This document shows positions 45,686 to 56,338 of a stretch of 64,000 bases of DNA, piece by piece. A program made the position numbers and the translations under genes. This DNA is from Phialocephala subalpina (Eukaryota > Ascomycota > Leotiomycetes > Helotiales > Mollisiaceae): NCBI GenBank assembly GCA_900073065.1, contig FJOG01000029.1:445210-509209 (forward strand). The letters run 5' to 3'. Below the pieces are notes generated by a model, which worked only from the letters and a program-made list of their open reading frames with translations, did not search any database and was not told the DNA's origin. The number at the start of each line of letters is the position of its first letter. The first letter of the stretch is position 1.

Positions 45686-46774
45686 ATGGACAGCAGGTCC
45701 TACAACATGGAACATGAAAACAGCAAACTACCTGGTGGGGTATCCTCAGCAACCGGGACAGAAGAGGATGCTCCACCAGGACACCGGAGAACAATCTCTG
45801 GAAGCATTCTCTCGAAGCTTTCCTTCTTGAGACCGAATCCGGATGAGAGCCCGGAAAAAGCTCCACTGAGTCCGGAGTATATGCCTGGCGATGATCGAGT
45901 CTCGCCCAAGAAGACTAGCAGGGCCATGGCTGTTGCCGTGCAGCAGCAGAAGACTCGACGAAGGAAGGGCTCGCTGAGAAAGGCCGCTCTTCTTGGCAGA
46001 GGAGCACAGAGAGAGAAAAGGGAGATCAAAACACATGCCCTGGAGAGTGAACATCAGATAGGATTCGGAGCGGATGGAGCCTTGAGCCCCACATCTCCAG
46101 ATGATATGCCTCGGGCGGCCACCATTGGCTTGGGTATAGATACGACCCCAAGACCTTCAATGGAAGGATATGCAAGCCGCGCAAATAATACCTTACTGTC
46201 TCCAATCAAGACTCTTCCAATGGGTACCGACGACTGTCTTGTCACCTCGCCAACTTTGGCAACAAGTCCTACGTTGACATATACGTCAACGACGGACGAA
46301 GATGATATCTTGAGTATCAGGACCCATAACCCTCCTGTGTCTCGCATGGGGCCTTCCAACTCCTCTGGGTCCGACTCTTATTTCCCTCCTGGTGCTGGGT
46401 CCCTCACGCGTCGCAGATCGGGAAACAAAGCGAAGTCCCCCTTATCACTTGGCGGCCTTGCTGCCAGCCCTCTTCCTCAACCAGATGCGGAGTGGGATTA
46501 TTCGGAGACCGAGTGGTGGGGATGGGTCGTCCTTATTGTCACTTGGATCGTCTTTGTGACAGGCATGGGCTCTTGTCTTGGTGTGTGGAGCTGGGCTTGG
46601 GATGTGGGAGAGACGCCCTATGCACCACCAGAGTTAGAGGACGATCCAACATTGCCAATTGTGGGATACTATCCTGCTTTGATCATTCTCACTGCCGTGA
46701 TGGCTTGGGTCTGGGTCGTTGTTGCATGGGTGGGCATGAAATATTTCCGTCACGCCAAGATCAGCGGTGATTGA
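45686..46774 (+). CDS. Conserved-type fungal membrane protein, two C-terminal helices
   Basis: A 362-aa frame from ATG 45686. The first 270 residues are Ser/Pro/Arg-rich and likely disordered (SSATGTEEDAPPGHRRTISG, LSPTSPDDMPRAATIG), with clusters that look like kinase sites. The C-terminus has two membrane helices, WWGWVVLIVTWIVFVTGM and YYPALIILTAVMAWVWVVVA, separated by a short acidic loop (APPELEDDPTLP). It ends in a basic tail (KYFRHAKISGD). Tryptophan is unusually abundant around the helices. I do not know a named family. The upstream frame to 45629 has only a TTG and is not used. A regulated membrane-anchored protein is plausible; no function is assigned. Confidence 0.7.
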   Translation: MDSRSYNMEHENSKLPGGVSSATGTEEDAPPGHRRTISGSILSKLSFLRPNPDESPEKAPLSPEYMPGDDRVSPKKTSRAMAVAVQQQKTRRRKGSLRKAALLGRGAQREKREIKTHALESEHQIGFGADGALSPTSPDDMPRAATIGLGIDTTPRPSMEGYASRANNTLLSPIKTLPMGTDDCLVTSPTLATSPTLTYTSTTDEDDILSIRTHNPPVSRMGPSNSSGSDSYFPPGAGSLTRRRSGNKAKSPLSLGGLAASPLPQPDAEWDYSETEWWGWVVLIVTWIVFVTGMGSCLGVWSWAWDVGETPYAPPELEDDPTLPIVGYYPALIILTAVMAWVWVVVAWVGMKYFRHAKISGD

Positions 46775-47098
46775 TGGTATATACAAAGATATTCTTCAGG
46801 TACGAACCCTTTTTGTTATCGCGGCTATCGCGGCTATTCCTAATCACACACTTCCTTCAGCCAATGGTAATTCAGGGATTTTGTTATTCAAAACTGACGA
46901 ATCTGGTGGCAGCTTTCATCTAATGCGCTTGCGGCCGCTGGCGTGGAAAGTTGTGATCTGTTGTTGCGCACTCATCCCAAGCGCCTATTTATTTCCTTTG
47001 CAGATCGGAGAACAACAAACTTCATCACGGTCGCAACATCGACCTTCATCCATCCAAAGCTATCTTCTGCACGATCTTTGACAAGTGCAAACTTTACA
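46775..47098. other. Intergenic
   Basis: 324 bp between two co-directional genes; promoter of the Cys-rich 47-kb gene. No other feature is supported. Confidence 0.4.
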
Positions 47099-48556
47099 AT
47101 GGCCACCATTGATACCACTCTTCCGGGTCTTCCCATCCTTAATGATACTGTCAAGGCGGAGGGCGTTGACAACCCAGTCTCAGTCGCCATCGACTCGTCG
47201 GCCTCTGACTCATCACATGTTTCAGATTCGTGCGAATCCTCGGAGACGTAAGCATTACCTTCCCCAACCAAGCAGAGCTCAGACTGATTCATCTTTAGTG
47301 AAGAATCGGACGGAACACAAACCCAAGTACTTCGTTGCTGCCAATGCAAGGTGGAAACCGCTTTCGAGGGCGACCCAGGCGAAGCCTCCTGCACCGAGTG
47401 CCCCCACGAAGAGTGCGGCTTCTGCGGTCCGCGCATTCTTATGGACTGTTGTCATTGCTCACAATTGACGGAGATCCGTGGTGACGACTGCGACTGCAGC
47501 CACAATTTCTGCAAGAACTGTGGGCGCTGGGACGCAGATGCAGAGGATACCCTGCCTTATATCGGCTACGGCGAAATGCCAGATGACCGCCCGTACACAA
47601 TGTACAAAAAGTCTTTCTATGGTGAACCGGACCCCGACAAGGAATATCTCATTGAGAATACAGAGGCCAACAAGATTGCGAAGAGTAGGCATCCCAAAGC
47701 CTTCCTGTATAGGTTCCATGCATTAATGCTAACGATGTCAGTCCCACTGAACGACCTTCTCCAACCATTCTCCATTGCCGCCATTGACGACGAACAAAAG
47801 CTTCTCAAAAACATGGAAAAGTACTTGAACTCACGTCCCGAGATTCTGAACCAGATCATGTCCCTCGCTCTGCCGCCTACCAATCCTCGTACCATTCGAG
47901 CCATTTGGGATCATTGCAACAATCGATGGAGCTACCGATCGTTCGAGGAGTTCAACACCATCCCTGCCGTGATCTGGTACGAAAAAGGCCTGTATGCGGA
48001 CTTCGCTACGGGCTTGTTCTTGCCTGCCCCAAGTCTCGGCCCACTCCCTCAATACAAGTACTTTGACTACAAGAAGGACACCTTATTCTTGGACTACGCG
48101 CGATGTGGCAACACCCTCGCTGGCCAGTACGAGTACCCGCGCGCAATCAAGAAGGCTCTCAGAGCTCTGGTTGCCGAACACATGAAGGAGGGCTCTCCCA
48201 AGCTCAAATACTTGAAGATCACCTGGTGCCAGCAGGAAGATAGCCCAACCGACTTCCTCAACATCCTCAGAAAGATCACCAGTCTCGAGAAGGTCACTCT
48301 CTTGTCGCACGATCACTACGTTGACCCAATGAAGAGTTACGACACTTGCGATGTTGGTGCCAGTGGCCGAGAGGAGAGGGACAATGATGCGATGAAGGCT
48401 GTCGTGAACGCTGGTGAGCTGAACTTCTATCCCTTCGAGATCAAGTTCTGCGATCGTAATGGCAATCCGGTGGAGGTAGATGAGGAGTCTGAGGAGGAGG
48501 ATGAGGAGGATGAGTCCGAGTCGGAGGAATATCCACGTGATCCAATCTTTGATTGA
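47099..48556 (+). CDS. Cys-rich hypothetical protein, 468 aa
   Basis: Exons 47099-47247 and 47299-48556 (51-nt intron, donor GTAAGC) encode 468 aa. After a Ser-rich head comes a dense Cys/His patch: LRCCQCKVET, CTECPHEECGFCG, DCCHCSQL, then DCDCSHNFCKNCGRW (about residues 60-125). There are at least sixteen cysteines, enough for three or four zinc-ribbon-like sites. The middle is globular (YRFHALMLTMSVPLNDLL, WSYRSFEEFNTIPAVIWYEK). The C-terminus is very acidic (EESEEEDEEDESESEEYP). It recalls the Met-Cys-headed proteins at 23-30 kb in style only. No family is recognised and no function assigned. Confidence 0.75.
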
Positions 48557-50573
48557 GGATGAGATGAGGCATGGATGACCCTGGAGCTTTGGGACTTTGG
48601 CATCATTTGTAGATTACTGTACGAACAGCGCGCTCTGGCCTATCATACATCACAGCAGGGCGCTTTTCTTTTTTCATCATCACCTTTTTTGTAAGAAGTA
48701 GTCAACAAGCATCCTCCATAGACATCATCAGAAGCATAGCGCATTGCCGGAAATCAAGGCAATTCTTTAAGAAAACATTTTCTCTCTTCCTCGTGTAATC
48801 ATCCGTTTCCAATCCGCCAGTCTTCCCAGGTCTTTCAGTCCCCTTCATTATTCCTTAACACTCATCGCGTGGTATTTCGACCTACTATTTCTACACGATC
48901 CCGCGTTTTCAATGTCCCAGCCTTGCCGGGGCTTTCTCAATCCACCTCCTTTGACTCTCTTATCTTCATTAAGCAATTATCAATATCAATCAAGTGCAAC
49001 GTATCATTATGAATTTGATTCCTGAATCATCTCTTGAATGTCCCAGTAGTGAAAGTACTTTTGAAATCAACCCGAATTCTACCTTGTCCCGCAACTATCT
49101 TTCAACCAAGATCCTAACCACTTGGCCTTTTTATTATTATGTTTCGTTAGTTTTCCAATTGTCCCATGCCACGAGAGTACTCAGAAAAGAAAACAGTGTA
49201 TTTTCTGATTCAATTACTATGAGAGCTCTTCAATGTTTTGGGAAAAGAAGGTCCTCTCGAATACGTAGACGAGATGTTTTTTCATCTTCCTACCACTCGA
49301 CCTATTGATATTCTTCCATTTCGAAGGATTTCAGAATGTCCCAAACTACGAGAGTAGCTATGAAAGCCAAAAATATACTTTTGAATTCAATCACCAACGA
49401 AGCTGTTCAACTTCCTATCGAGAGAGAAGCTCGCATTTCTCAGGTTAGCCAATTTCCAGAAAGATCGTGAGTCTGGTTCTTAATGACCCAGAACTTGTGG
49501 GACATTTGGAATTTAATAAACGGTACTTGTTTCTAATACTGCATAGTTATGTAGACCAGATGCATAATGCACCAACAATGCTTCTGCAATTCAGCTTTTC
49601 CGTTATATCACCCCTTACTCTTCTTTCGGTCAGCTTCTTCTAGACTATAACAAATCTTTCCAAATTCTATATGTGATCCAAATCTTCAATGTCCTAGCCT
49701 GATTTGGACATTCCAAATCCGACACGTTGCTACTACAGTAATTCTCAGTGTATTGTAGCTGCTCTTCCTTATCCGATCAATCGTTCCTAATCTCCCGGTG
49801 CTGTCTTTACTTTCGGTCCCACTTCTTCTAAACCGTAATATTTCCCTGCCTCTTCTATAGATATATGTGCTCCATCATTCTCAATCTCTCGAAGCATTTC
49901 TTGAAATGACACCCTTGAATGCGAAGACATTGAAGACAAGTCTTGAGCTGAGATGAGGTTGCTGTATTGTATGTAAGATTACTACGCCAGAGCAAATCAC
50001 AGCTAGGAGATTTTCTGTTCTGCGATATCAACCAAAGCGAAGCCTGCCTGGAATACATAATTCTGAATTCCCAATCCCTTGGTTTTGCTCGAACTTTAAA
50101 TTCCCACCGCCCTTCTTCTCAACCAACCACAATACCCCTGAACTAGTACTTGGAGCCGTTATATCATCATAGTATGCCTCAGATCAGGATTCGATGAAGC
50201 CCAAGAAGGGCTGGGAAATTGAGAGGAGATGAACAACGGCATGAAATTGTCCTAACAAGGGACGGACTGTGGAGAGAAGTTGATGGAATCTCGATCAACA
50301 GTTCGGAGCTTTAGCAGACTTGTGACCTCAATTTACATGGGGATTCGCCATGCTCTTCTGGTATATTCAAAGAAGCACTGTTTTTGAGTGCGGCGAGGCG
50401 GAGTGATGATAGGAAACGGGCGTTTCCTATACCGACTCATCGAGTGAATTTTCTCCCAAGTGAATTCATGGGGGAGAGATCTTTTAGACGACATAGCTTG
50501 AATGTTCAATCAACTCACAGACTCTGCCTCTCGCATTCCCTTGCAGCACCGCCCTCGCCACGCAACAAAAGGG
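48557..50573. other. Intergenic with diverged short repeats
   Basis: A 2-kb gap. The motif aatgtccca (or near variants) recurs at about 48912, 49039, 49154 (attgtccca), 49335 and 49689. Two copies are followed by acgagagta. The spacing is irregular (about 100-350 bp). No gene is supported; the repeats look like a degenerate noncoding family. Confidence 0.4.
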
Positions 50574-53500
50574 TCACAAACTCCCCCTCTCGAAATCCAG
50601 ATTGTGTCTCTTTTCAAACGCCTCCGTACCCACCCAAGATTTCCTTTTCGCAGGCCCAGCAACCGTCGCCAACGTATACTTCCTCTTGATCCTCTCTTCC
50701 CAACCTCTATCATACCTCCCCTCATCCGGATCATCATTCCCCTCAATCCCGTCTGCCACTTCTATGGGTACGAATTCCAAGTGTTGTCTGGCAGGCCCAT
50801 CCCAATAAAGCCGTGATTCATCACCAGAGTCTTTAGCATAATTCCAAGCCAACACCAGACGCTTGAGTCGAGGATCGATGCTCTGTCCTAGTTCTTTAAA
50901 AACGGTGATAGCGAGGGAAAGAGCAGAGGGAGAAAATGTGCTGCGCTTGTACTTTCGTCCTTGGTACCCAGGTGAAAAATCAATGTTCGGATGCCAGGAT
51001 TTTCTGCCATCATGAAAGCGGAGCGTATTTCCTCCTAGGAAGAAGACAGACCAGACAAGGATATCGAGAGCGCGGAGACCGAGGTTGTTTTTGAGGGACG
51101 GATCTGCACCGGCAGCGAGGAGCGCGTGGATAGCATGAAGCTGGTGCGCTGCGCATGCGAAGTGGAGCGGGGTATCACCTTGTGCATCGCGGGTATTGAT
51201 TGTGCTTGGATGGGAGCGCAGGAGTGTGAGTTGTAAAAGTGACGCGGTCGCTGTATGTACTGGGTCAGGTTTAGGTGGGTTGAATGCTTCGTGTCGTTTT
51301 CGAGGCGGTTGTGGACCCTCGTCGAGGACGGCAAAGAGATGCAGTAATGTTGTCTTGTTCGGAGGATCGACCATGAGGTCAGATATCGAGAGAGGTTGGG
51401 GCTTTCGATCGAGGAAGAGGAAAAGGAGGTTCGCAATGTAGTCGGGGTGGTAAAAGTTGTCTTGGATGTATTGGATGACCACTTCGCCGAGGATGGTGAT
51501 TTGGGAGGATAATGCAGGGGGTGGACTAGGGACGGTTTCGAGGAAGCCAGTTTTGCCTTGAGAGAGGATATTGAGCTGATCTGCGACGGGAATCTCGGAA
51601 CCTGCACCCTTATCTAGCAGGGATCTCACAAAGTCTAGCTTCCGGTTTCTCACTGCCAGATGGAAGGCTGTCAGGCCGTCCACATTCTCTTTGACATCAA
51701 CATCGATGCCTTGATTTGAGACGCATTCCCACATCCTTTGGTCAGTCTTCGGGTCTCGCACAACAAGCATCAGGAGGTGCAGACAGGTCAACTCTCGTCT
51801 CGTCGTCCGTGCTTTGGGATTTGCTCCGTGACTCAGCAGGTACTGGACAATCTCTGTTCGGCCGTAGAGCACAGCTGTATGGAGACAGGTCAAGCCTTGC
51901 CATCGACTTTCGATAGACCATAGTAGCTCCTCCAGAAGGTATCTCACGATGTCAATATGATCGTGTCGTACAGCTGACCATAGAATCTCGTCTTCGTGTC
52001 CTGGCTGGAGCTCGAGAAGAAGACTCAGCGCGTCTCTGACTTTGTCGAAGTTTTCGAACCCAGGTCTCAGACGTCTCTCCGGGCCATCATCCTCAGATAG
52101 CAGAAGTCCTAGCGGGGTCTGCGAGAATTCCGAGGGCAACCCATGAACCCGAGCTTGGTGGAAGAACATCTGCAAAATTTCCAGCTCTGTGCAAGGAGTT
52201 TCCAGCATAAGATACCCTTTCTGGGCAGTCTCATACTCAGTCTCGTCCTTCATTGAAGATCTGATATACTCCTCATACGCGAACTTCGCTCCGAGCTCCA
52301 ACAGAATTCTCACAAGTCGGGGCTTCTGATGTATGACAGCCCAGCGAAGCGGGGTGATCGACCTCCCCTTCAGCACCGGAATGTCCGTTGGCATCTGGGA
52401 TTTGAAACACTCAATACTGCACTTGGAATTGACATCCATCCCTCTTTTCACAAGAATACGCGCTAGCTCTTCCGCATCTTCATCGCCGACGTTCACGAGA
52501 TGATGCAGAGCCGTAGGCGTCGAGCAGAAGTATTCTTCCTCGCTCCAGAGGACCACTGTACTACAGCTGGCACCTCGATCGATTAGAAGTCGTGCTATGG
52601 CTGCATGCCCGCGCTTTAGCGAGCAGAGTAGTGGTGTCCTCATTCCTGGATTCGCGCTCTGCCCTTCGATGTCGAATCCGAGGTGAAGGAGCAAGTTCAC
52701 GGCGTCAACGAAGCCGAAAGCACAAGCTATGTGCAGCAATGAACCGAAGTTGTAAAGCGGAGTTACTTGCCAGTTGTCTTTCAGTTCCGCTAAGACCTGT
52801 AAGCTGGCGATAGATAGGGTAGGGTTAGGTTCATTGGAATTCTCGCCATCTTTACAAACAAGGTTCGCCACACACTGCTCCAGCTGATTTGACAGCAAAC
52901 TCACATTTCCGAGGTCGAAATGTGGCAAGATATCATTTTCATATCCCAGCGTCTCGGGATAGCTCAGGTCGAAAGCGTATTTTTGGATCTCGACAACTTC
53001 CCCGTACGTGTCGGGATAACGCATTTTTAACTCTTCCAGAGCAGTCCGAGATCCATGAAGACCAGCATCCCAAAGCCAATTTTTGAGCATTTTTCCAGGC
53101 ACCTCGACAGACCTGCCGTAAGCACCGGCAATCCTTGAGACCGTCGCCTTTCCTCGTGAACTACCCCTCAGAGCAGCTTTCGTGAGTAGGAGAATGCCTC
53201 TGTCTATGTCCTTCGACATTCCCAAACCCATAAGTCTGCAGATACCCGTCTCGTATATTCTCTCTGCGTTTTTCGTCTCTCGTTCTTTCTTCTCTTTCAC
53301 GTCTCGCTCCTTCTTCTCCTTTTTTTCTCTTGCCAATCTTTTTGCAAGGTCACTCGGGCTCTCCGAAACTGTACTTGAGTTGTCCGCACTTGAGTCTTCC
53401 ATACTTGAGCTATCCGAACTTGAGTTGTTTGTGCTTGCGACGTTTGCCAGATTGTTGGAAGCTTCGGAATCCTTTGGGGAATCTTGCTCGACGGCCATAG

Positions 53501-55899
53501 CATTTTGTTGAGGTGTACCTACAGTCGGCGTCACTCTCGTAGCTTCTCTTACCAATGCCTCGATGTCAATCGGAGGTTCGGCCGTTTCCTCTTCGCCTGC
53601 TGGAGGCTCATATCGTGGCCAGGACAGATGTAGTTTGTGCTCAAGGCGTTCCAAAAACTCATGAGGTTGATGCGCGAAGTAGAGGTAGTCCGAAAGAATC
53701 TGGAGGACGTCTAATCAGCTTCATTCCACGCATGCACTATACAGCTTGGAACTCCTCTGCTCAGGGTGGACATTGAGACCAACCTCGGCTACCCACACGG
53801 GGTACTCTTTCCAAGACTGGGAATAGTTGTCGCCTTGTTCGTAGAACATATATCTGCAGGTACCAAGATCATGCCGCACATCGTTCAGGGAACAACCGCA
53901 TACGTCCGACTTATTTTGAAGCTAGAACTTGTCAATATACCAACTCTGTTTTACCGTTCCTGAAGTTCTGGGATGAGGTACCTGAAACTTCCACGCGGCT
54001 CTCCATCTCGGCCTCTTCGATTCTCGACACGCATTGTCAACATCAAAATGGCCCCATCTTTTCTGTCGATAAAATAAAACAGGTCGACGATGCTCGACAC
54101 CATACCCTCTCGAGTACGGCAAGGCGCGAATATCTTCAACTTGAGCGCAGCCATACGTCAAGACCGCAAACTTATGCCAATACCGGTCCCGCTCCGCCTG
54201 GATTGCTATGGAGTCGACTTGGTCTCCATCGTCAGTGTGTTGAGGATCGAGAAAAGCAAGGGGATTCGCCGCGACGACAGAAAAGAGTGTATTGGCTCTC
54301 CACCCTTTGGAATCAATCACCCCGACTTCATCAATCAGGTCAGCGATGTGGATTTCGTAGTCTTCTTGTGGTGGCTGCTCATCGTCCTTAGAACCCCACC
54401 ATGACTCCGGTTCCCTTTCAGACTTTGGCTCATCAAGTGATAGCGCTGGAATTTCCTTGCTGGGGTTGAAGTAGGAGATAAGACGATATCTTTTGGGCGT
54501 GGTGGAGGTGACTAATTGCTGTAATGTTCGGATGGTGACAACGGGAACATCTCTTTTTGGTAGAAACGCTCGATCAAGCGCCCTCTCGATTTGAGCTTCA
54601 GTGCAGTCAAGCTCTTGACGCTCCTCGGGATTGAGTCGAATGTATAGACCGATCGGGAATTCGTTGTTAGGGTTTTCTCGACTCGGTTCTCCGTTGTTGT
54701 ACTGCCAGAGTGTCTTGTCTCCAAGTGCAGGGAGCTCTTCGCGCACTTCGTGGGGACTTTCTGACAATTTATCAGACAGTGGCTTCTTCGGTACTCCTCT
54801 ATTTCGACGCCTATATCTCCGTTTAATCCTGCCTCGAACTTGCCCAATTGGTGAGGTCTCAGGCTTCACTTCCTCAAGGACTGGCCGATGCTGCTCCTCA
54901 CGCTTATTCTACAAGGATCGTCAGCCGATAACAGTTTGTACACTCAGGTCAACTTACAAGCCTCGATGAACCTCCTTTCAGCTGCCTCAAGAACCTGCGT
55001 CGCTTCCGGCCTCTGGGCTTTCGTCCATGCACTTGAGAACTACCACCCTCGCCGATCTGTTTCGCACTGATCGCGGGAGCTTTAGTGACAACGGAGCGCA
55101 CAATGTCCAATTTAGTGGACAGATCTTCATCAACCTTATCCCATCTTGCCCTCCAAATGCCCAGGTATCGCTCGCCAAGCGGTTTCTCCTTCAACTTTTG
55201 ACTGTACTCCGAGATTCTGTGACCCAAGCTTTGCAATGAGGTCGCGACATTGGCATCGAAGAAAACCGCGAGGCGATCTTCCCATGTATTCTCCAATACT
55301 TCTACACTGTACCGCTGCACTGCTGGAATCCAGTGATCCGCAGATGACTCGTAGCTCAATGGTACGGCGAGACCGAAGTTGCTCATCAGAATAGCCTCGA
55401 CTTTCTCTTTTGTGAATCCTTGAAGATACCATCGGTTGAGGTATGAGCCATGAGTCTGGCCATGGTATTCTGGATCGTGGTATCTTCCTCCTTTCTTTCC
55501 TGGGTCTTCTATGGGCACTCGCACCTTGTCTGTGTGGAGAATGGTGATGTGGGGGTCTTGCTGAGCTTTTTTGCATTGCCACGATGTGAAGCCTGGGGAC
55601 TCCAGAAGACAGTAATCTCTTGAGATGGTCCTGAATATGGTTGAATCATTAGAGTTCAGGAATTTTTGTCGCGGATATTCAAGGCTTGGGTAGCTGGTCA
55701 GTCGTCTACATTTGTCGCCTATCAGGTTCTCCAGAGGAAGAAAGCGTATGCTTGACCGATCCTCCGGATATTGTTCCAGATAAGATGGCATGCCCAACTC
55801 AGTCGTGTCTGTTGCAAAGGTTGCAAGAACGTACTGGAAGGCAGAATCGACGGCCTGGATACGGAGGTCGGTGCGCAAAGTGCCAGGACTACAGGGCAT
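50574..55899 (-). pseudogene. Giant ankyrin-repeat protein gene interrupted by one amber codon
   Basis: Modelled exons 55899-54958, 54908-53780 and 53710-50574 total 1736 codons. Intron 1 is well formed (GTAAGT...CTGAC...TGTAG). Intron 2 (GTCTCA...TTAG) is weaker. The N-terminal half is a domain I do not name (ITILHTDKVRVPIEDPGKKG, KFAVLTYGCAQVEDIRALPY). The last 1000 residues hold many ankyrin repeats (TPLLCSLKRGHAAIARLLID, TCLHTAVLYGRTEIVQYLLS, GDTPLHFACAAHQLHAIHAL) after a coiled, Lys/Glu-rich segment. TAG at 53922-53924, after WYIDKF, lies inside a frame that continues as coherent protein (LQNKSDVCGCSLNDVRHDLG and on), so a single CAG-to-TAG change probably broke the gene. Alternatively two adjacent genes exist. 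The start codon at 55899 lies at the edge of a GGCC-rich repeat. It is divergent from the HeLo gene. Confidence 0.65.
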
Positions 55900-56060
55900 T
55901 CTGACTAATTAGGCCCTATAGGCCCTGTAACGCACGTGCGCTGTATTTTTAGTGATTGGGCCCTATAAGGTTAGTGCTAATTGGCGGACTACAGGGCCCC
56001 CTAGGCATCTAGAGGGCCCTTCAGGGCCTCAGGCCCCTATATTCCCAAGACTTAAAAGAC
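55900..56060. repeat. GGCC-rich palindromic repeat at divergent promoter
   Basis: The string ggactacagggc occurs twice exactly 100 bp apart (55886-55897 and 55986-55997), and its reverse-type core ggccctgta at about 55921. Between them are ggccctata / tatagggccc inverted pairs and the palindrome gcacgtgc. The pattern looks like a small MITE or its relic sitting between the ankyrin and HeLo genes; the first codons of the ankyrin frame (ATGCCCTGTAGTCC) belong to it. Confidence 0.6.
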
Positions 56061-56338
56061 AGACCTCCGTAGTAGTGTTGGAAAGCTGTGGTCAAAGATG
56101 TTCCAACCACTGCCAAGGACCGTGCGCTTACCTGCATAGCCCCCATCACCGGCAATTGCCGACGAGATCATCTGGCAAATGATAATCCCTGATCGAGCAT
56201 ACGGGCCTGCATGCATAGCCTGCGCTAGTCTGGGACCACTTCCTCGCCATCTCAGCCTTTTCTTCGACGCCTTCCGTTCATGATCATCAACCGGGAGAAT
56301 TGTCGAGTCTTTCGAAATTTCACAGCCAAAGCTTCTCG
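56061..56338. promoter_or_regulatory. Promoter and leader of the HeLo gene
   Basis: 280 bp of ordinary composition immediately upstream of ATG 56339, to the right of the GGCC repeat. No defined sites are claimed. Confidence 0.35.
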
